From: DATLSM01 sp049585815
GTDB taxonomy: Bacteria > Actinomycetota > Thermoleophilia > Solirubrobacterales > 70-9
Length of the DNA stretch: 25,770 nucleotides
NCBI GenBank assembly: GCA_049585815.1
Contig: JBAVAR010000141.1
Span: 1-25,770 of the forward strand
Direction: 5' to 3'
The notes beneath the pieces were generated by a model, which saw only the letters and a list, made by a program, of their open reading frames with translations, searched no databases and was not told the DNA's origin. Shown here one piece after another: positions 1 to 6,524 of this stretch; positions within the stretch are counted from its first letter, which is position 1, and the number at the start of each line of letters is the position of its first letter. Made by a program: the position numbers and the translations under genes.

Positions 1-157
1 GGTCGGGAGGAGCGCGGTCTCCGGCGCGGTGGCGCTGGAGGTTGGCGCGGGCCAGGCGGGCGCCGTCGGGGAGCTGCTGGGGGGCGCCGGGTTCGCTCAG
101 ATCCAGACGCGGCCCGATCTGGCCGGAGTCCAGCGGGTCGTCCTGGCGGAGCGATGA
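1..157 (+). CDS. prmC: PrmC/HemK release-factor glutamine methyltransferase, 3' end only
   Basis: Only the last 51 codons are in the window; the reading frame begins at base 2 and ends in TGA at 155-157. The visible tail reads LEVGAGQAGAVGELL, then AGF and DLAGVQRVVLAER, which is the usual C-terminal pattern of PrmC (an LExGxGQ segment followed by DLAGxxRVV). PrmC N5-methylates the Gln of the GGQ motif in class 1 release factors such as the PrfB encoded at the other end of this window. The catalytic NPPY motif lies outside the window. The stop codon overlaps the ATG of the next gene (ATGA), so the two are probably cotranscribed and translationally coupled. The identification rests on a short tail plus the classical prmC-tsaC neighbourhood. 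Confidence 0.85.
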   Translation, partial: VGRSAVSGAVALEVGAGQAGAVGELLGGAGFAQIQTRPDLAGVQRVVLAER

Positions 158-795
158 GCGAGGTTGTCTCGGTCAGGCGCGATGGGGCCGAGCCCGCGCG
201 CATCGCGCTTGAGCGCTGCATCGCCCGCGGCGGCGTCGCCGTCTTTCCCGCTGATGGCCTCTATGGCCTTTGCTGTGATCCACTTGACCGGGCGGCGATC
301 GCGCGCATCGATGCGATCAAGGGCCGCGATCAGGGCAAGTCCTCGGCGGTGATGTATCTCTCGCCGCTGGCGATGAGGGAGCTGATCGAGGGCCTCGGCC
401 CCGCCACCCGCAATGCCCTCGGTGCCCTTCTCCCCGGCCCGGTCACCCTGCTGATCGCCAACCCCCAGCGCCGCTACCCGCTCGCCTGCCGTGAGGATCC
501 CGAGTGCCTCGGGGTGCGCCTGATCGGCGGCCCGCTGGCCGGGGTGATGTGCCCGCTCTTTCAGACCTCGGCCAACCCCAGCGGCGAGCCCCCGCCGTCG
601 CGCTTCTCCGAAATCGAGACGGCGATCATCGAGGCCGCAGACCTAGCGATCGACGGCGGTGCCCTCACCGGCCTCCCCTCAACCGTGATCGATCTGAGTG
701 TCCTCGACGGCGGCGGTGGCTGGCAGATTCTCCGCCAGGGCGGCCTTTCCGCGGGTGATCTCGCCGCCCGTCTTGGCGAGCACGGTCGGGGCTGA
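154..795 (+). CDS. tsaC: L-threonylcarbamoyladenylate synthase (TsaC/YwlC, Sua5/YrdC family)
   Basis: This 213-residue protein fits the short TsaC/YrdC form, without the extra C-terminal domain of Sua5 (about 340 residues). The family makes threonylcarbamoyl-AMP from threonine, bicarbonate and ATP for the t6A37 modification of ANN-decoding tRNAs in the cytoplasm. Visible family marks are FPADGLYGL (about 31-38, variant of PTDTVYGL), IKGRDQGK (55-62), LLPGPVTLL (92-100), GVRL (120-123) and TSANPSG (138-144), the ligand-binding signature. The ATG overlaps the prmC stop by 4 bp, which decides the start. The stop lies 2 bp from the 3' end of the opposite-strand lysyl-oxidase-like gene, leaving no room for a separate terminator. 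prmC next to tsaC is a widespread bacterial arrangement. Confidence 0.92.
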   Translation: MSEVVSVRRDGAEPARIALERCIARGGVAVFPADGLYGLCCDPLDRAAIARIDAIKGRDQGKSSAVMYLSPLAMRELIEGLGPATRNALGALLPGPVTLLIANPQRRYPLACREDPECLGVRLIGGPLAGVMCPLFQTSANPSGEPPPSRFSEIETAIIEAADLAIDGGALTGLPSTVIDLSVLDGGGGWQILRQGGLSAGDLAARLGEHGRG

Positions 796-797
796 GT

Positions 798-1559
798 TCA
801 GCAGCCGGTATCGGCACGGAAGGGAAGGCGGACAAGCCGCCTTGAGCTGTTGTCGTGCTGGTCGGATTCATAGAAGAAGTTCTGCGGGTCGACCCTCATG
901 ACGAAGGCATAGCAGCCGCGCAGGCCGGTGACGTTGATCCATTGATTCGTGTAGTCGGAGGGGTAGATGTCAGACCAACCGACCGATGTGCCCAGGGTGA
1001 CCCCCCTGCTGGCCGGGTTCTGGTCGCAGCCGGGATAGTGGGCTTCTGGCGGTGAGCGGGGACCGGGGTCGGTTCGCTGGAGGTCGCGCAGGCAGTAGTT
1101 CGTCTTCGGGCCGACCCGTACCCGGCGCTTGAGCCGGCCCTGCGGGTTCACCGACCACAGTTCAAAGATGGCCAGTCGGTGGACCTTCCAGTAGCGGCCC
1201 CCGTAGTAGGCACCGACATCGGTGAAATGCAGGTGGGCGTTGGTGGCGAAGTCACGGTGACCGCCCCCGGTCCGGTAAATCCGCTGTCGGACACTCATCT
1301 GGCGGGGCCCGCTGCGAGTGCCGCGCAACTCCATCGGGCCCCGGCCGCGGCTCTCGACATTGCTTGATGCGTGCAACAGCACCCCCTTGCCCACTCGCTG
1401 GGCATAGAGTTCGGTTGGCGCTGCGATCTTCAGGTTGGGGCAGAGAAAGTGGCCCGACCTGGGTCCGGTACAGGGATTTTCGACCTTGGCGGCGGAGGCC
1501 CTTGGGACGAGCACAGCCAGGGAAAGGGCCAGGAGTGCGGCGGGGAGGTGCCAGTTCAC
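798..1559 (-). CDS. Secreted lysyl-oxidase-like protein (LOX family)
   Basis: I start this gene at GTG 1557-1559 (253 residues), because the open frame further upstream runs into glyA on the other strand and this GTG directly precedes a signal peptide: a hydrophobic stretch at about 5-19 ending RASA|AK. The mature part resembles the LOX catalytic domain. NAHLHF (107-112) aligns with the copper HxHxH motif. GPK (K152) followed by YCLRD aligns with the human GHK...FCLED segment that carries the cofactor Lys. GWSDIY (Y199), eight residues before QW, aligns with the cofactor Tyr. GCYAFVMRVDP and YESDQHDN match the region ending in VPESDYTNN in human LOX. The first copper His appears as Asn107. 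Six Cys (30, 40, 156, 178, 216, 253) suggest disulfides outside the membrane. Natural substrate unknown. It is the only minus-strand gene in the prmC-glyA-atp block. Confidence 0.72.
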   Translation of the reverse strand: MNWHLPAALLALSLAVLVPRASAAKVENPCTGPRSGHFLCPNLKIAAPTELYAQRVGKGVLLHASSNVESRGRGPMELRGTRSGPRQMSVRQRIYRTGGGHRDFATNAHLHFTDVGAYYGGRYWKVHRLAIFELWSVNPQGRLKRRVRVGPKTNYCLRDLQRTDPGPRSPPEAHYPGCDQNPASRGVTLGTSVGWSDIYPSDYTNQWINVTGLRGCYAFVMRVDPQNFFYESDQHDNSSRRLVRLPFRADTGC

Positions 1560-1560
1560 G

Positions 1561-1608
1561 GGGGTTGAAAGCCTATCCCGATCCGTTGCTATCTTCGCCT
1601 TGAACCCC
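1561..1608. repeat. Imperfect inverted repeat in the LOX-like/glyA divergent gap
   Basis: GGGGTTGAA at 1561-1569 and TTGAACCCC at 1600-1608 are complementary at 8 of 9 positions and are separated by 30 bp. They take up most of the 58-bp gap between the two divergent starts (1559 and 1618). This could be an operator or chance. Confidence 0.3.
1565..1595 (+). promoter_or_regulatory. Possible glyA promoter
   Basis: TTGAAA at 1565-1570 and TATCTT at 1590-1595 resemble -35 and -10 elements, but the 19-bp spacer is longer than ideal. Transcription would start near 1602, giving a leader of about 16 nt before the GTG start. The elements sit within the inverted repeat noted at 1561-1608. Confidence 0.3.
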
Positions 1609-1617
1609 GAGGCTAAT

Positions 1618-2898
1618 GTGAGCGAGCTTCCCGAAAACTTCCAGACCGCGCCCCTCGCCGAGGTCGATCCCGAGATCGCCACGGTGCTCGACCGCGAGCT
1701 TGGGCGCCAGCAGGGGACGCTGGAGATGATCGCCTCGGAGAACTTCGTCCCCCAGGCGGTGATGGAAGCGGTCGGTTCGGTGCTGACCAACAAGTACGCC
1801 GAGGGGTATCCCGGTCACCGCTATTACGGCGGCTGTGAGGAGGTCGACGTCGCCGAGCAGCTCGCGATCGACCGCGCCAAGGAGCTGTTCGGTGCCGAGC
1901 ACGCCAACGTCCAGGCCCACGCCGGCGCCCAGGCCAACAACGCCGCCTACATGGCGCTGATCGAGCCCGGCGAGACGATTCTCGGCATGGCCCTCGACCA
2001 CGGCGGCCACCTCAGTCACGGGATGAAGTTGAACGTCTCGGGCAAGCTCTATCAGCCGGTCGCCTACCACGTTCGCCGCGAGGACCTGCGGGTGGACATG
2101 GAGGAGGTCGAGCGGCTCGCCCACGAGCACAGGCCAAGGCTGATCATCGCCGGTTGGTCTGCCTACCCACGCCAGCTCGACTTCGCCGCCTTCCGGGAGA
2201 TCGCCGACGCGGTCGGTGCCCGGCTGATGGTCGATATGGCCCATTTCGCCGGCCTCGTCGCCGCCGGCGAGCACCCCAACCCGGTCGAGTACGCCGATGT
2301 CGTCACGACGACGATCCACAAGACCCTCTGCGGCCCGCGCAGCGGCATGATCCTCTGCCGCGCCGAGCACGCGAAGGCGATCGACAAGGCGATCTTCCCC
2401 GGCCAGCAGGGCGGCCCGCTGATGCACACGATCGCCGCCAAGGCGGTCGCGCTGCGGATCGCCGCCAGCGAGCCCTTCCGCGCCCGCCAGCGCCAGACGA
2501 TCGCCAACGCGAAGGCACTCGCCGAGGGCCTGGGGGAAGGTGGCATCCCGGTTCTCACCGGCGGCACCGACGTGCACCTCCTCCTGGTCGACCTGACCCC
2601 CACAGGCCTTGATGGCCAGAGCGGCGAGGACCGCCTCGAGGAGGTCGGGATAACGGTCAATCGCAACGCGATCCCCTTCGATCAGCGCCCGCCGATGAAC
2701 CCCTCCGGGCTGCGGATCGGAACCCCGGCCCTGACCACGAGGGGGATGGTCGAGGACGACATGCGGGAGATCGCCGCGGTGATCGCCTCCGCCCTGGGGG
2801 GGGATTTCGATGCCCTAAAGGACTCCCTCGCTGAGCGCAGCAGGGCCCTGTTGGAGCGCTACCCGCTCTATCCCCAGCTCTCCGAGACGCTGGTCTGA
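1618..2898 (+). CDS. glyA: Serine hydroxymethyltransferase
   Basis: PLP enzyme interconverting serine plus tetrahydrofolate with glycine plus 5,10-methylene-THF. Starting at GTG 1618 gives 426 residues, a typical bacterial length, and a normal N-terminus; the frame is open further upstream but there it crosses the divergent promoter and signal-peptide region of the opposite gene. Conserved blocks include ASENFV (39-44), NKYAEGYPG (58-66), HRYYGGCE (67-74), LDHGGHLSHG (126-135), MVDMAHFAGL (204-213), the PLP-lysine segment TTTIHKTLCGPRSG (K235) and FPGQQGGPLMH (260-270). Several usually constant positions differ: VQAHAGAQAN instead of VQPHSGxQAN, Ile in place of the Thr two before the Lys, and CGPRSG instead of a typical xGPRGG. 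It sits between tsaC and the atp operon, as in other Gram-positives. Confidence 0.95.
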   Translation: MSELPENFQTAPLAEVDPEIATVLDRELGRQQGTLEMIASENFVPQAVMEAVGSVLTNKYAEGYPGHRYYGGCEEVDVAEQLAIDRAKELFGAEHANVQAHAGAQANNAAYMALIEPGETILGMALDHGGHLSHGMKLNVSGKLYQPVAYHVRREDLRVDMEEVERLAHEHRPRLIIAGWSAYPRQLDFAAFREIADAVGARLMVDMAHFAGLVAAGEHPNPVEYADVVTTTIHKTLCGPRSGMILCRAEHAKAIDKAIFPGQQGGPLMHTIAAKAVALRIAASEPFRARQRQTIANAKALAEGLGEGGIPVLTGGTDVHLLLVDLTPTGLDGQSGEDRLEEVGITVNRNAIPFDQRPPMNPSGLRIGTPALTTRGMVEDDMREIAAVIASALGGDFDALKDSLAERSRALLERYPLYPQLSETLV

Positions 2899-2910
2899 GC
2901 CCGGCGGCGA

Positions 2911-2925
2911 GGAGGGAGGCCCTCC
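2911..2925 (+). terminator. Short hairpin after glyA
   Basis: Six-base-pair stem GGAGGG/CCCTCC with an AGG loop, starting 12 nt after the glyA stop. There is no U-tract, so it may be only a weak or Rho-assisted terminator, or chance in GC-rich DNA. Confidence 0.25.
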
Positions 2926-2959
2926 CCGATCGGGTTCGATCCGAGAAGATCACCGGGCG

Positions 2960-3976
2960 ATGAGGGTTTGGGTCGATTGCACCGCGGCGGCGCATCCACT
3001 TGTGTTGAGGCCGCTGATCGAGGGGCTCGAAGAGCGCGGGCACGAGGTCTTCGTCACCGCCCGGGAGTACGGGCAGACGCTGGGGATCCTCGAGCGGCTG
3101 GGGATCCCCTACACGAAGGTGGGAAGTCACGGGGGGGCCTCGGCAGCGGGCAAGGCTGCGGCGCTGGCAGGACGCTCGCGGCGGCTGGCGGGACTCGTCT
3201 GGGGGCGCCGCCCGAATCTGGCGATCGCCCACGGCTCGGTCGACCTCGCCGTCGTCTCCTACCTGTTCCGCATTCCCTCGGCGCAGATGCAGGACTACGA
3301 GTTCGCCGGTATCCAGCGCCAGATCAGCTTCCGGGTCGCCCGCCGAGTCCTGGTTCCGGACTCGATCCCGCTCAGCCGGTTGCGGCGCACCGGCGCCAAG
3401 GAGCGCAAGCTGGTGCGCTACCCCGGCCTCAAGGAGGAGTACTACCTCGCCGGCTTTGAACCCGATCCGGGAGTGCTCGGCGAGCTCGGCCTCGACCGCG
3501 AGAAGGTCCTGGTCGTCGTTCGCCCGCCGCCGGAGACCTCCGAGTACCACGCCCGCAATGACCTCTATCAGCAGGTGATCCGCCGCCTTGCCGGCGAGGC
3601 CGGCGCCCAGACGATCGTGATTCCGCGCACCGAGCCCCAGGGCGCCGCGGTGCGGGCGATCGACGCCGCCAACATGATCGTCCCCAAGCGGGCGATCGAC
3701 GCCCAGAGCCTGATCGCCTACGCCGACCTGGTGATCAGCGCCGGCGGCACGATGAACCGCGAGGCCGTCGCCCTCGCCACCCCGGTATTCACCACCTTCG
3801 CCGGCCGCATGGGGGGGGTTGATGAGGAGCTGATCAGGCAGGGGCGCCTCGGGGTCCTCACCGATGCCTCCGCACTGGCGCTGGCAAAGCGGACCACACC
3901 GATCGGCGTCCTGCATGCCCGCGACCCGGCGCCGCTGATTGACGGGGTGCTCGGCGCCGTCGAAACCGTCAAGTAG
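2960..3976 (+). CDS. DUF354 family protein (GT-B-like fold)
   Basis: 338 residues. The start MRVWVDCTAAAHPLVLRPLIEG and the late segment ISAGGTMNREAVAL with TPVFTTFAGRMGGVDEELI (about 260-300) match the DUF354 family, whose fold resembles two-domain GT-B glycosyltransferases and UDP-GlcNAc 2-epimerases. Its biochemical role is not established. The N-terminal half looks like a Rossmann-type domain (VWVDCTAAAHP, then LEERGHEVFVTARE), and VVVRPPPET (about 185-193) would begin the second domain. There is no signal peptide or clear membrane segment. It lies 61 bp after glyA and 37 bp before the WecA/TagO-type transferase, so a role in glycan or lipid-carrier metabolism is suggested by position only. 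DUF354 proteins are better known from archaea. Confidence 0.8.
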   Translation: MRVWVDCTAAAHPLVLRPLIEGLEERGHEVFVTAREYGQTLGILERLGIPYTKVGSHGGASAAGKAAALAGRSRRLAGLVWGRRPNLAIAHGSVDLAVVSYLFRIPSAQMQDYEFAGIQRQISFRVARRVLVPDSIPLSRLRRTGAKERKLVRYPGLKEEYYLAGFEPDPGVLGELGLDREKVLVVVRPPPETSEYHARNDLYQQVIRRLAGEAGAQTIVIPRTEPQGAAVRAIDAANMIVPKRAIDAQSLIAYADLVISAGGTMNREAVALATPVFTTFAGRMGGVDEELIRQGRLGVLTDASALALAKRTTPIGVLHARDPAPLIDGVLGAVETVK

Positions 3977-3983
3977 CCTGAGC

Positions 3984-4006
3984 GCGCCCGCACTCGTCCC
4001 GGGCGC
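3984..4006 (+). other. Hairpin directly upstream of the wecA-type start
   Basis: GCGCCCG (3984-3990) can pair with CGGGCGC (4000-4006) across a 9-nt loop, ending 7 nt before ATG 4014. No Shine-Dalgarno sequence is visible in front of that ATG, so the hairpin may set translation or end part of the upstream transcript. Confidence 0.35.
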
Positions 4007-4013
4007 CGCGAAA

Positions 4014-5132
4014 ATGGCCTCGACATCAGACGCCGTCCTCGCTTTTCTCGCAGCCGCCGCGATCGCCTGGCTGCTCGTTCCCTACGCCGAGCGCCTCGCC
4101 TTTCGGGTGGGGGCGATCGACCAGCCCAAGGAGCGCGGCCTGCACGATCGCCCGATGCCACGCCTCTCGGGGCTGGCGATTCTCGCCGCGGTCGAGGTGG
4201 CGGGATGGATCTGGCTCCCCCACAACGGGGAGAGTCGCGCGATCCTGCTCGGCGCGATCGCGATTGCCGCGATCGGGGTGATCGACGATGTGCGTGGCCT
4301 GCCGGCCCTGCCGAAGCTGCTGGGCCAGACCGCGGCAGCGCTGATCCCCGTGCTCGGCGGGGTCCGGGTCACCGATCTGACCCTGCCGTTCATCGGCGGC
4401 TTTCAGCTCGGCTGGCTCGCCTACCCGCTGACCGTCCTGGGGATCGTCGCCGTCGTCAACATCATCAACTTCATCGACGGGGTCGACGGGTTGGCGGCGG
4501 GGGTCTGCGCGATTGCCGCCGTCGCCCTGGCGGCGATCGCGCTCTCCCTTGAACGCAACGCGGCCGGTGTGTTGGCGGCCCTGACCGCCGGCGCTGCGCT
4601 CGGCTTCCTGCGCCACGGATTCCCTCCCGCCTCGAGTTTCATGGGCGATACCGGCTCCAACCTGCTCGGCTTCCTGCTCGCCACCGCCTCGGTCCAGGGC
4701 GCCCTGAAGACCAACGCGGTGATCGCCCTCGCCTTCCCCCTGGTTGTCCTCGCGGTGCCGATTCTCGACACCGGCTTCGTCGTCGCCAAGCGGGTCAAAT
4801 ACCGCCAGCCGATCTATCAGGCCGACAGCTGGCACTTCCACCACCGGATGGCCAACATCGGCTTCTCACAGCGGCGCACGATCGCCTACCTCTACGGCTG
4901 GACGCTGGTCCTCGCCGGCCTCGCCCTGGCGCTGCGCTTCGTCCCCTACAGCGACCATCACGGCCACTTCAACGCGTTCTGGACCGCGGTGCTGATCGTC
5001 TGCGGTGTGATTGCCCTCGCCTTCAGCGTCTACCTGGTCTACGTGCTCGAGATCCTCAAGCTGCGCCGCGGCCGCCTCAACCCGGAGACGGGAGAGTTCG
5101 AAGCGATCGAGCTCGAGCGCCCGGAGGGGTAG
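4014..5132 (+). CDS. wecA: WecA/TagO-type undecaprenyl-phosphate sugar-1-phosphate transferase
   Basis: Polytopic membrane enzyme of the MraY/WecA/TagO superfamily, which moves HexNAc-1-phosphate from a UDP-sugar onto undecaprenyl phosphate and so starts a cell-wall glycopolymer. With ATG 4014 it has 372 residues. Motifs in order: DQPKERGLHDRPMPRLSG (36-53), IDDVRGLPALPKLLGQ (90-105, with the Mg-binding Asp pair D91-D92), NFIDGVDGLAAG (152-163), FMGDTGSN (209-216) and DSWHFHHRM (271-279, the HxHH motif of the WecA/TagO branch rather than MraY). About 10-11 hydrophobic segments end in a short charged cytoplasmic tail. An earlier in-frame start (3939) would overlap DUF354 and add a non-hydrophobic leader, so I prefer 4014. 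A WecA-like gene just before atpI is common in actinobacteria. GlcNAc as the sugar is inferred. Confidence 0.9.
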   Translation: MASTSDAVLAFLAAAAIAWLLVPYAERLAFRVGAIDQPKERGLHDRPMPRLSGLAILAAVEVAGWIWLPHNGESRAILLGAIAIAAIGVIDDVRGLPALPKLLGQTAAALIPVLGGVRVTDLTLPFIGGFQLGWLAYPLTVLGIVAVVNIINFIDGVDGLAAGVCAIAAVALAAIALSLERNAAGVLAALTAGAALGFLRHGFPPASSFMGDTGSNLLGFLLATASVQGALKTNAVIALAFPLVVLAVPILDTGFVVAKRVKYRQPIYQADSWHFHHRMANIGFSQRRTIAYLYGWTLVLAGLALALRFVPYSDHHGHFNAFWTAVLIVCGVIALAFSVYLVYVLEILKLRRGRLNPETGEFEAIELERPEG

Positions 5133-5160
5133 TGGCAAGGCTCACGAACTGGCTTTGCAA

Positions 5161-5172
5161 CGCGGTTCCGCG
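5161..5172. repeat. Short inverted repeat upstream of the atp -10
   Basis: CGCGG-TT-CCGCG lies just upstream of the candidate -10 at 5184-5189 and could bind a dimeric regulator. At five-base arms it could equally be chance in GC-rich DNA. Confidence 0.2.
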
Positions 5173-5183
5173 CCTCTTTGGGA

Positions 5184-5189
5184 TATAGT
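5184..5189 (+). promoter_or_regulatory. Candidate -10 of the atp operon
   Basis: TATAGT is a strong AT-rich hexamer in a GC-rich setting, between the end of the wecA-type gene and atpI. A good -35 at 16-18 bp spacing is not evident; TTGCAA at 5155-5160 is 23 bp away. Transcription would begin at about 5196, right at the 5' foot of the hairpin at 5197-5221. Confidence 0.4.
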
Positions 5190-5196
5190 CGCCCAT

Positions 5197-5221
5197 CCGC
5201 CCGCTCGGCTGAGCCGGGCGG
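5197..5221 (+). promoter_or_regulatory. Leader hairpin overlapping the atpI ribosome-binding region
   Basis: A 7-bp GC stem (CCGCCCG with CGGGCGG), extended after one bulged base by CTC/GAG around a GGCT loop, is followed immediately by ATTTT and the atpI ATG at 5227. The only purine-rich Shine-Dalgarno-like sequence, GGGCGGA, lies in the 3' arm, so folding would hide it. GC stem plus U-run also looks like an intrinsic terminator. It may therefore stabilise the 5' end of the mRNA, restrain translation, or attenuate read-through from upstream. Confidence 0.5.
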
Positions 5222-5226
5222 ATTTT

Positions 5227-5601
5227 ATGTCTCCTCCCAAGTACGTCGACCTCGTGGTGCTGGCCGCCGGGCTGGTTGTCTTTGCGATCTGCGGATTCCC
5301 GATCTTGGGCTACGCCGCCGGCGCCGCCGCCTGGCTCGCCCAGCGCGGCGTCCAGATGATCGCCGTCCGCCGCGCCGCCGCCGAGCTTGCCGAAGGCAAC
5401 CGCCAGCGGGCGATGGGGGTGATCGCGGTGAGCACCCTCGGTCGCGTCTGGCTGATGGCGACCGCCGTGCTGCTGGTCGGCCTGGCCCAGCGCCAGGCGG
5501 GCCTCGCCGCCGCGATCCTGGTCCTGGTTCTGTTCACGATCTCCTTCGCGGCCCAGGGCCTCGCCCACCTCTTTGAGCCCGAGGGCGAGGGGGCGCGATG
5601 A
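5227..5601 (+). CDS. atpI: Small membrane protein in the AtpI position of the ATP synthase operon
   Basis: 124 residues starting at ATG 5227, with four predicted membrane segments (about 7-26, 27-44, 67-86 and 88-108) and a short basic loop after the second. Size, topology and position directly before atpB match ATP synthase protein I, which helps assembly or stability of the c-ring and is not part of the finished enzyme. Sequence conservation in this family is low, so the call depends mainly on position and topology. Its stop overlaps the atpB start (ATGA), implying coupling. The open frame extends further upstream, but there it runs through the candidate promoter and hairpin and overlaps the wecA-type gene. 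Confidence 0.6.
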   Translation: MSPPKYVDLVVLAAGLVVFAICGFPILGYAAGAAAWLAQRGVQMIAVRRAAAELAEGNRQRAMGVIAVSTLGRVWLMATAVLLVGLAQRQAGLAAAILVLVLFTISFAAQGLAHLFEPEGEGAR

Positions 5602-6506
5602 AGACGCGGACCAAAGTCCTGATCGGCGTCGGTATCTACCTCGCCGCCGCGATCCTGCTGCTGCTGATCTTTGGCAACGCCGGCAAGGATGAAGCCTTCC
5701 AGCCACAGAACGAGTTCAAGCTCGAACCGTGGGTCTCGATCCACCTCGCCGGGATCGACCTCAGCATCAACAAGGCGGTTCTGTATCTGCTTCTGGCCAG
5801 CTCGCTGACGATCCTCACCATGGTCTGGATCTCGCGGCGGATGCACCAGAAGCCAAACCGGGTGCAGACCGCGGTGGAGGTCGCCTATGACCTGACCAAG
5901 AACAACATCACCGGCGGCAACCTCGACGGGGCGATGGCCGCTCGCTGGTTCCCCTTCCTCGCCGCGCTCTTCTTTTGGATCTGGTTTTCGAACATGCTCG
6001 GCTTCCTGCCCCTGCCGACCAACACCGAGCACGAGATCACCGTTTTCGGCCTGCAGATCCCGGCCTTTGCGATCTACGCGGCGACGGCGAACCTCTCGAT
6101 CCCGCTGGTGCTGACGCTCGTCGTCTGGCTCTCCTACCACTTCGAAGGGATCCGCTCCAAGGGCTTGATCAACTACCTGAAGAGCTGGCTCCCACCGGGC
6201 CTTGAGGAGATGAACCCGATCGGCAAGGCCTTCATCTTCGTGATCGAGGCGATCTCTCACTTCGCCCGCCTGATCTCGCTCTCCGTGCGTCTCTTCGCCA
6301 ACATCCTCGCCGGCCACCTGCTGCTGCTCTTCATGGGCGGCGGACTGGCGGTACTGCTCGGCATCGCCGCTCTCGGCGCCCTCACCTTCCCGCTCGCCTT
6401 CTTCTTCTTCGTCCTCGAGGTCGGGCTGATCGCAACGCTGCAGGCATTTATCTTCTCGACCCTCACCGCCATCTACCTCGGCGGAGCGACCTCCGCCAGC
6501 CACTAG
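5598..6506 (+). CDS. atpB: F1Fo ATP synthase subunit a
   Basis: Membrane subunit that forms the two proton half-channels beside the c-ring. 302 residues with about six hydrophobic helices. SLSVRLFANILAGHLLL (228-244) contains the essential stator arginine R231 (E. coli R210 equivalent); His240 occupies the position of E. coli E219, as in many other species. FSNMLGFLPLP (130-140) and LIATLQAFIFSTLTAIYL (277-294) are further family signatures. The N-terminus has a membrane segment (about 8-25) and then about 25 polar residues before the next helix. It is coupled to atpI by a 4-bp overlap and followed after 18 bp by atpE. The a-subunit is usually the most variable in the operon, but nothing here suggests loss of function. 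Confidence 0.96.
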   Translation: MKTRTKVLIGVGIYLAAAILLLLIFGNAGKDEAFQPQNEFKLEPWVSIHLAGIDLSINKAVLYLLLASSLTILTMVWISRRMHQKPNRVQTAVEVAYDLTKNNITGGNLDGAMAARWFPFLAALFFWIWFSNMLGFLPLPTNTEHEITVFGLQIPAFAIYAATANLSIPLVLTLVVWLSYHFEGIRSKGLINYLKSWLPPGLEEMNPIGKAFIFVIEAISHFARLISLSVRLFANILAGHLLLLFMGGGLAVLLGIAALGALTFPLAFFFFVLEVGLIATLQAFIFSTLTAIYLGGATSASH

Positions 6507-6508
6507 AA

Positions 6509-6514
6509 AAGGAG
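6509..6514 (+). promoter_or_regulatory. Strong Shine-Dalgarno of atpE
   Basis: AAGGAG lies 10 nt before ATG 6525. Most genes of this operon lack so good a site. A strong one fits the known need for high c-subunit stoichiometry (8-15 copies per enzyme). Confidence 0.6.
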
Positions 6515-6524
6515 CACTCTTTCC

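Noticed and set aside
1435..1617. N-terminal extension of glyA by 61 codons
   Set aside because: It would overlap the signal peptide and start of the lysyl-oxidase-like gene, and GlyA homologues begin near GTG 1618.
1560..1793. N-terminal extension of the lysyl-oxidase-like protein
   Set aside because: It would lie antisense to glyA coding sequence and bury the signal peptide about 80 residues inside the protein.
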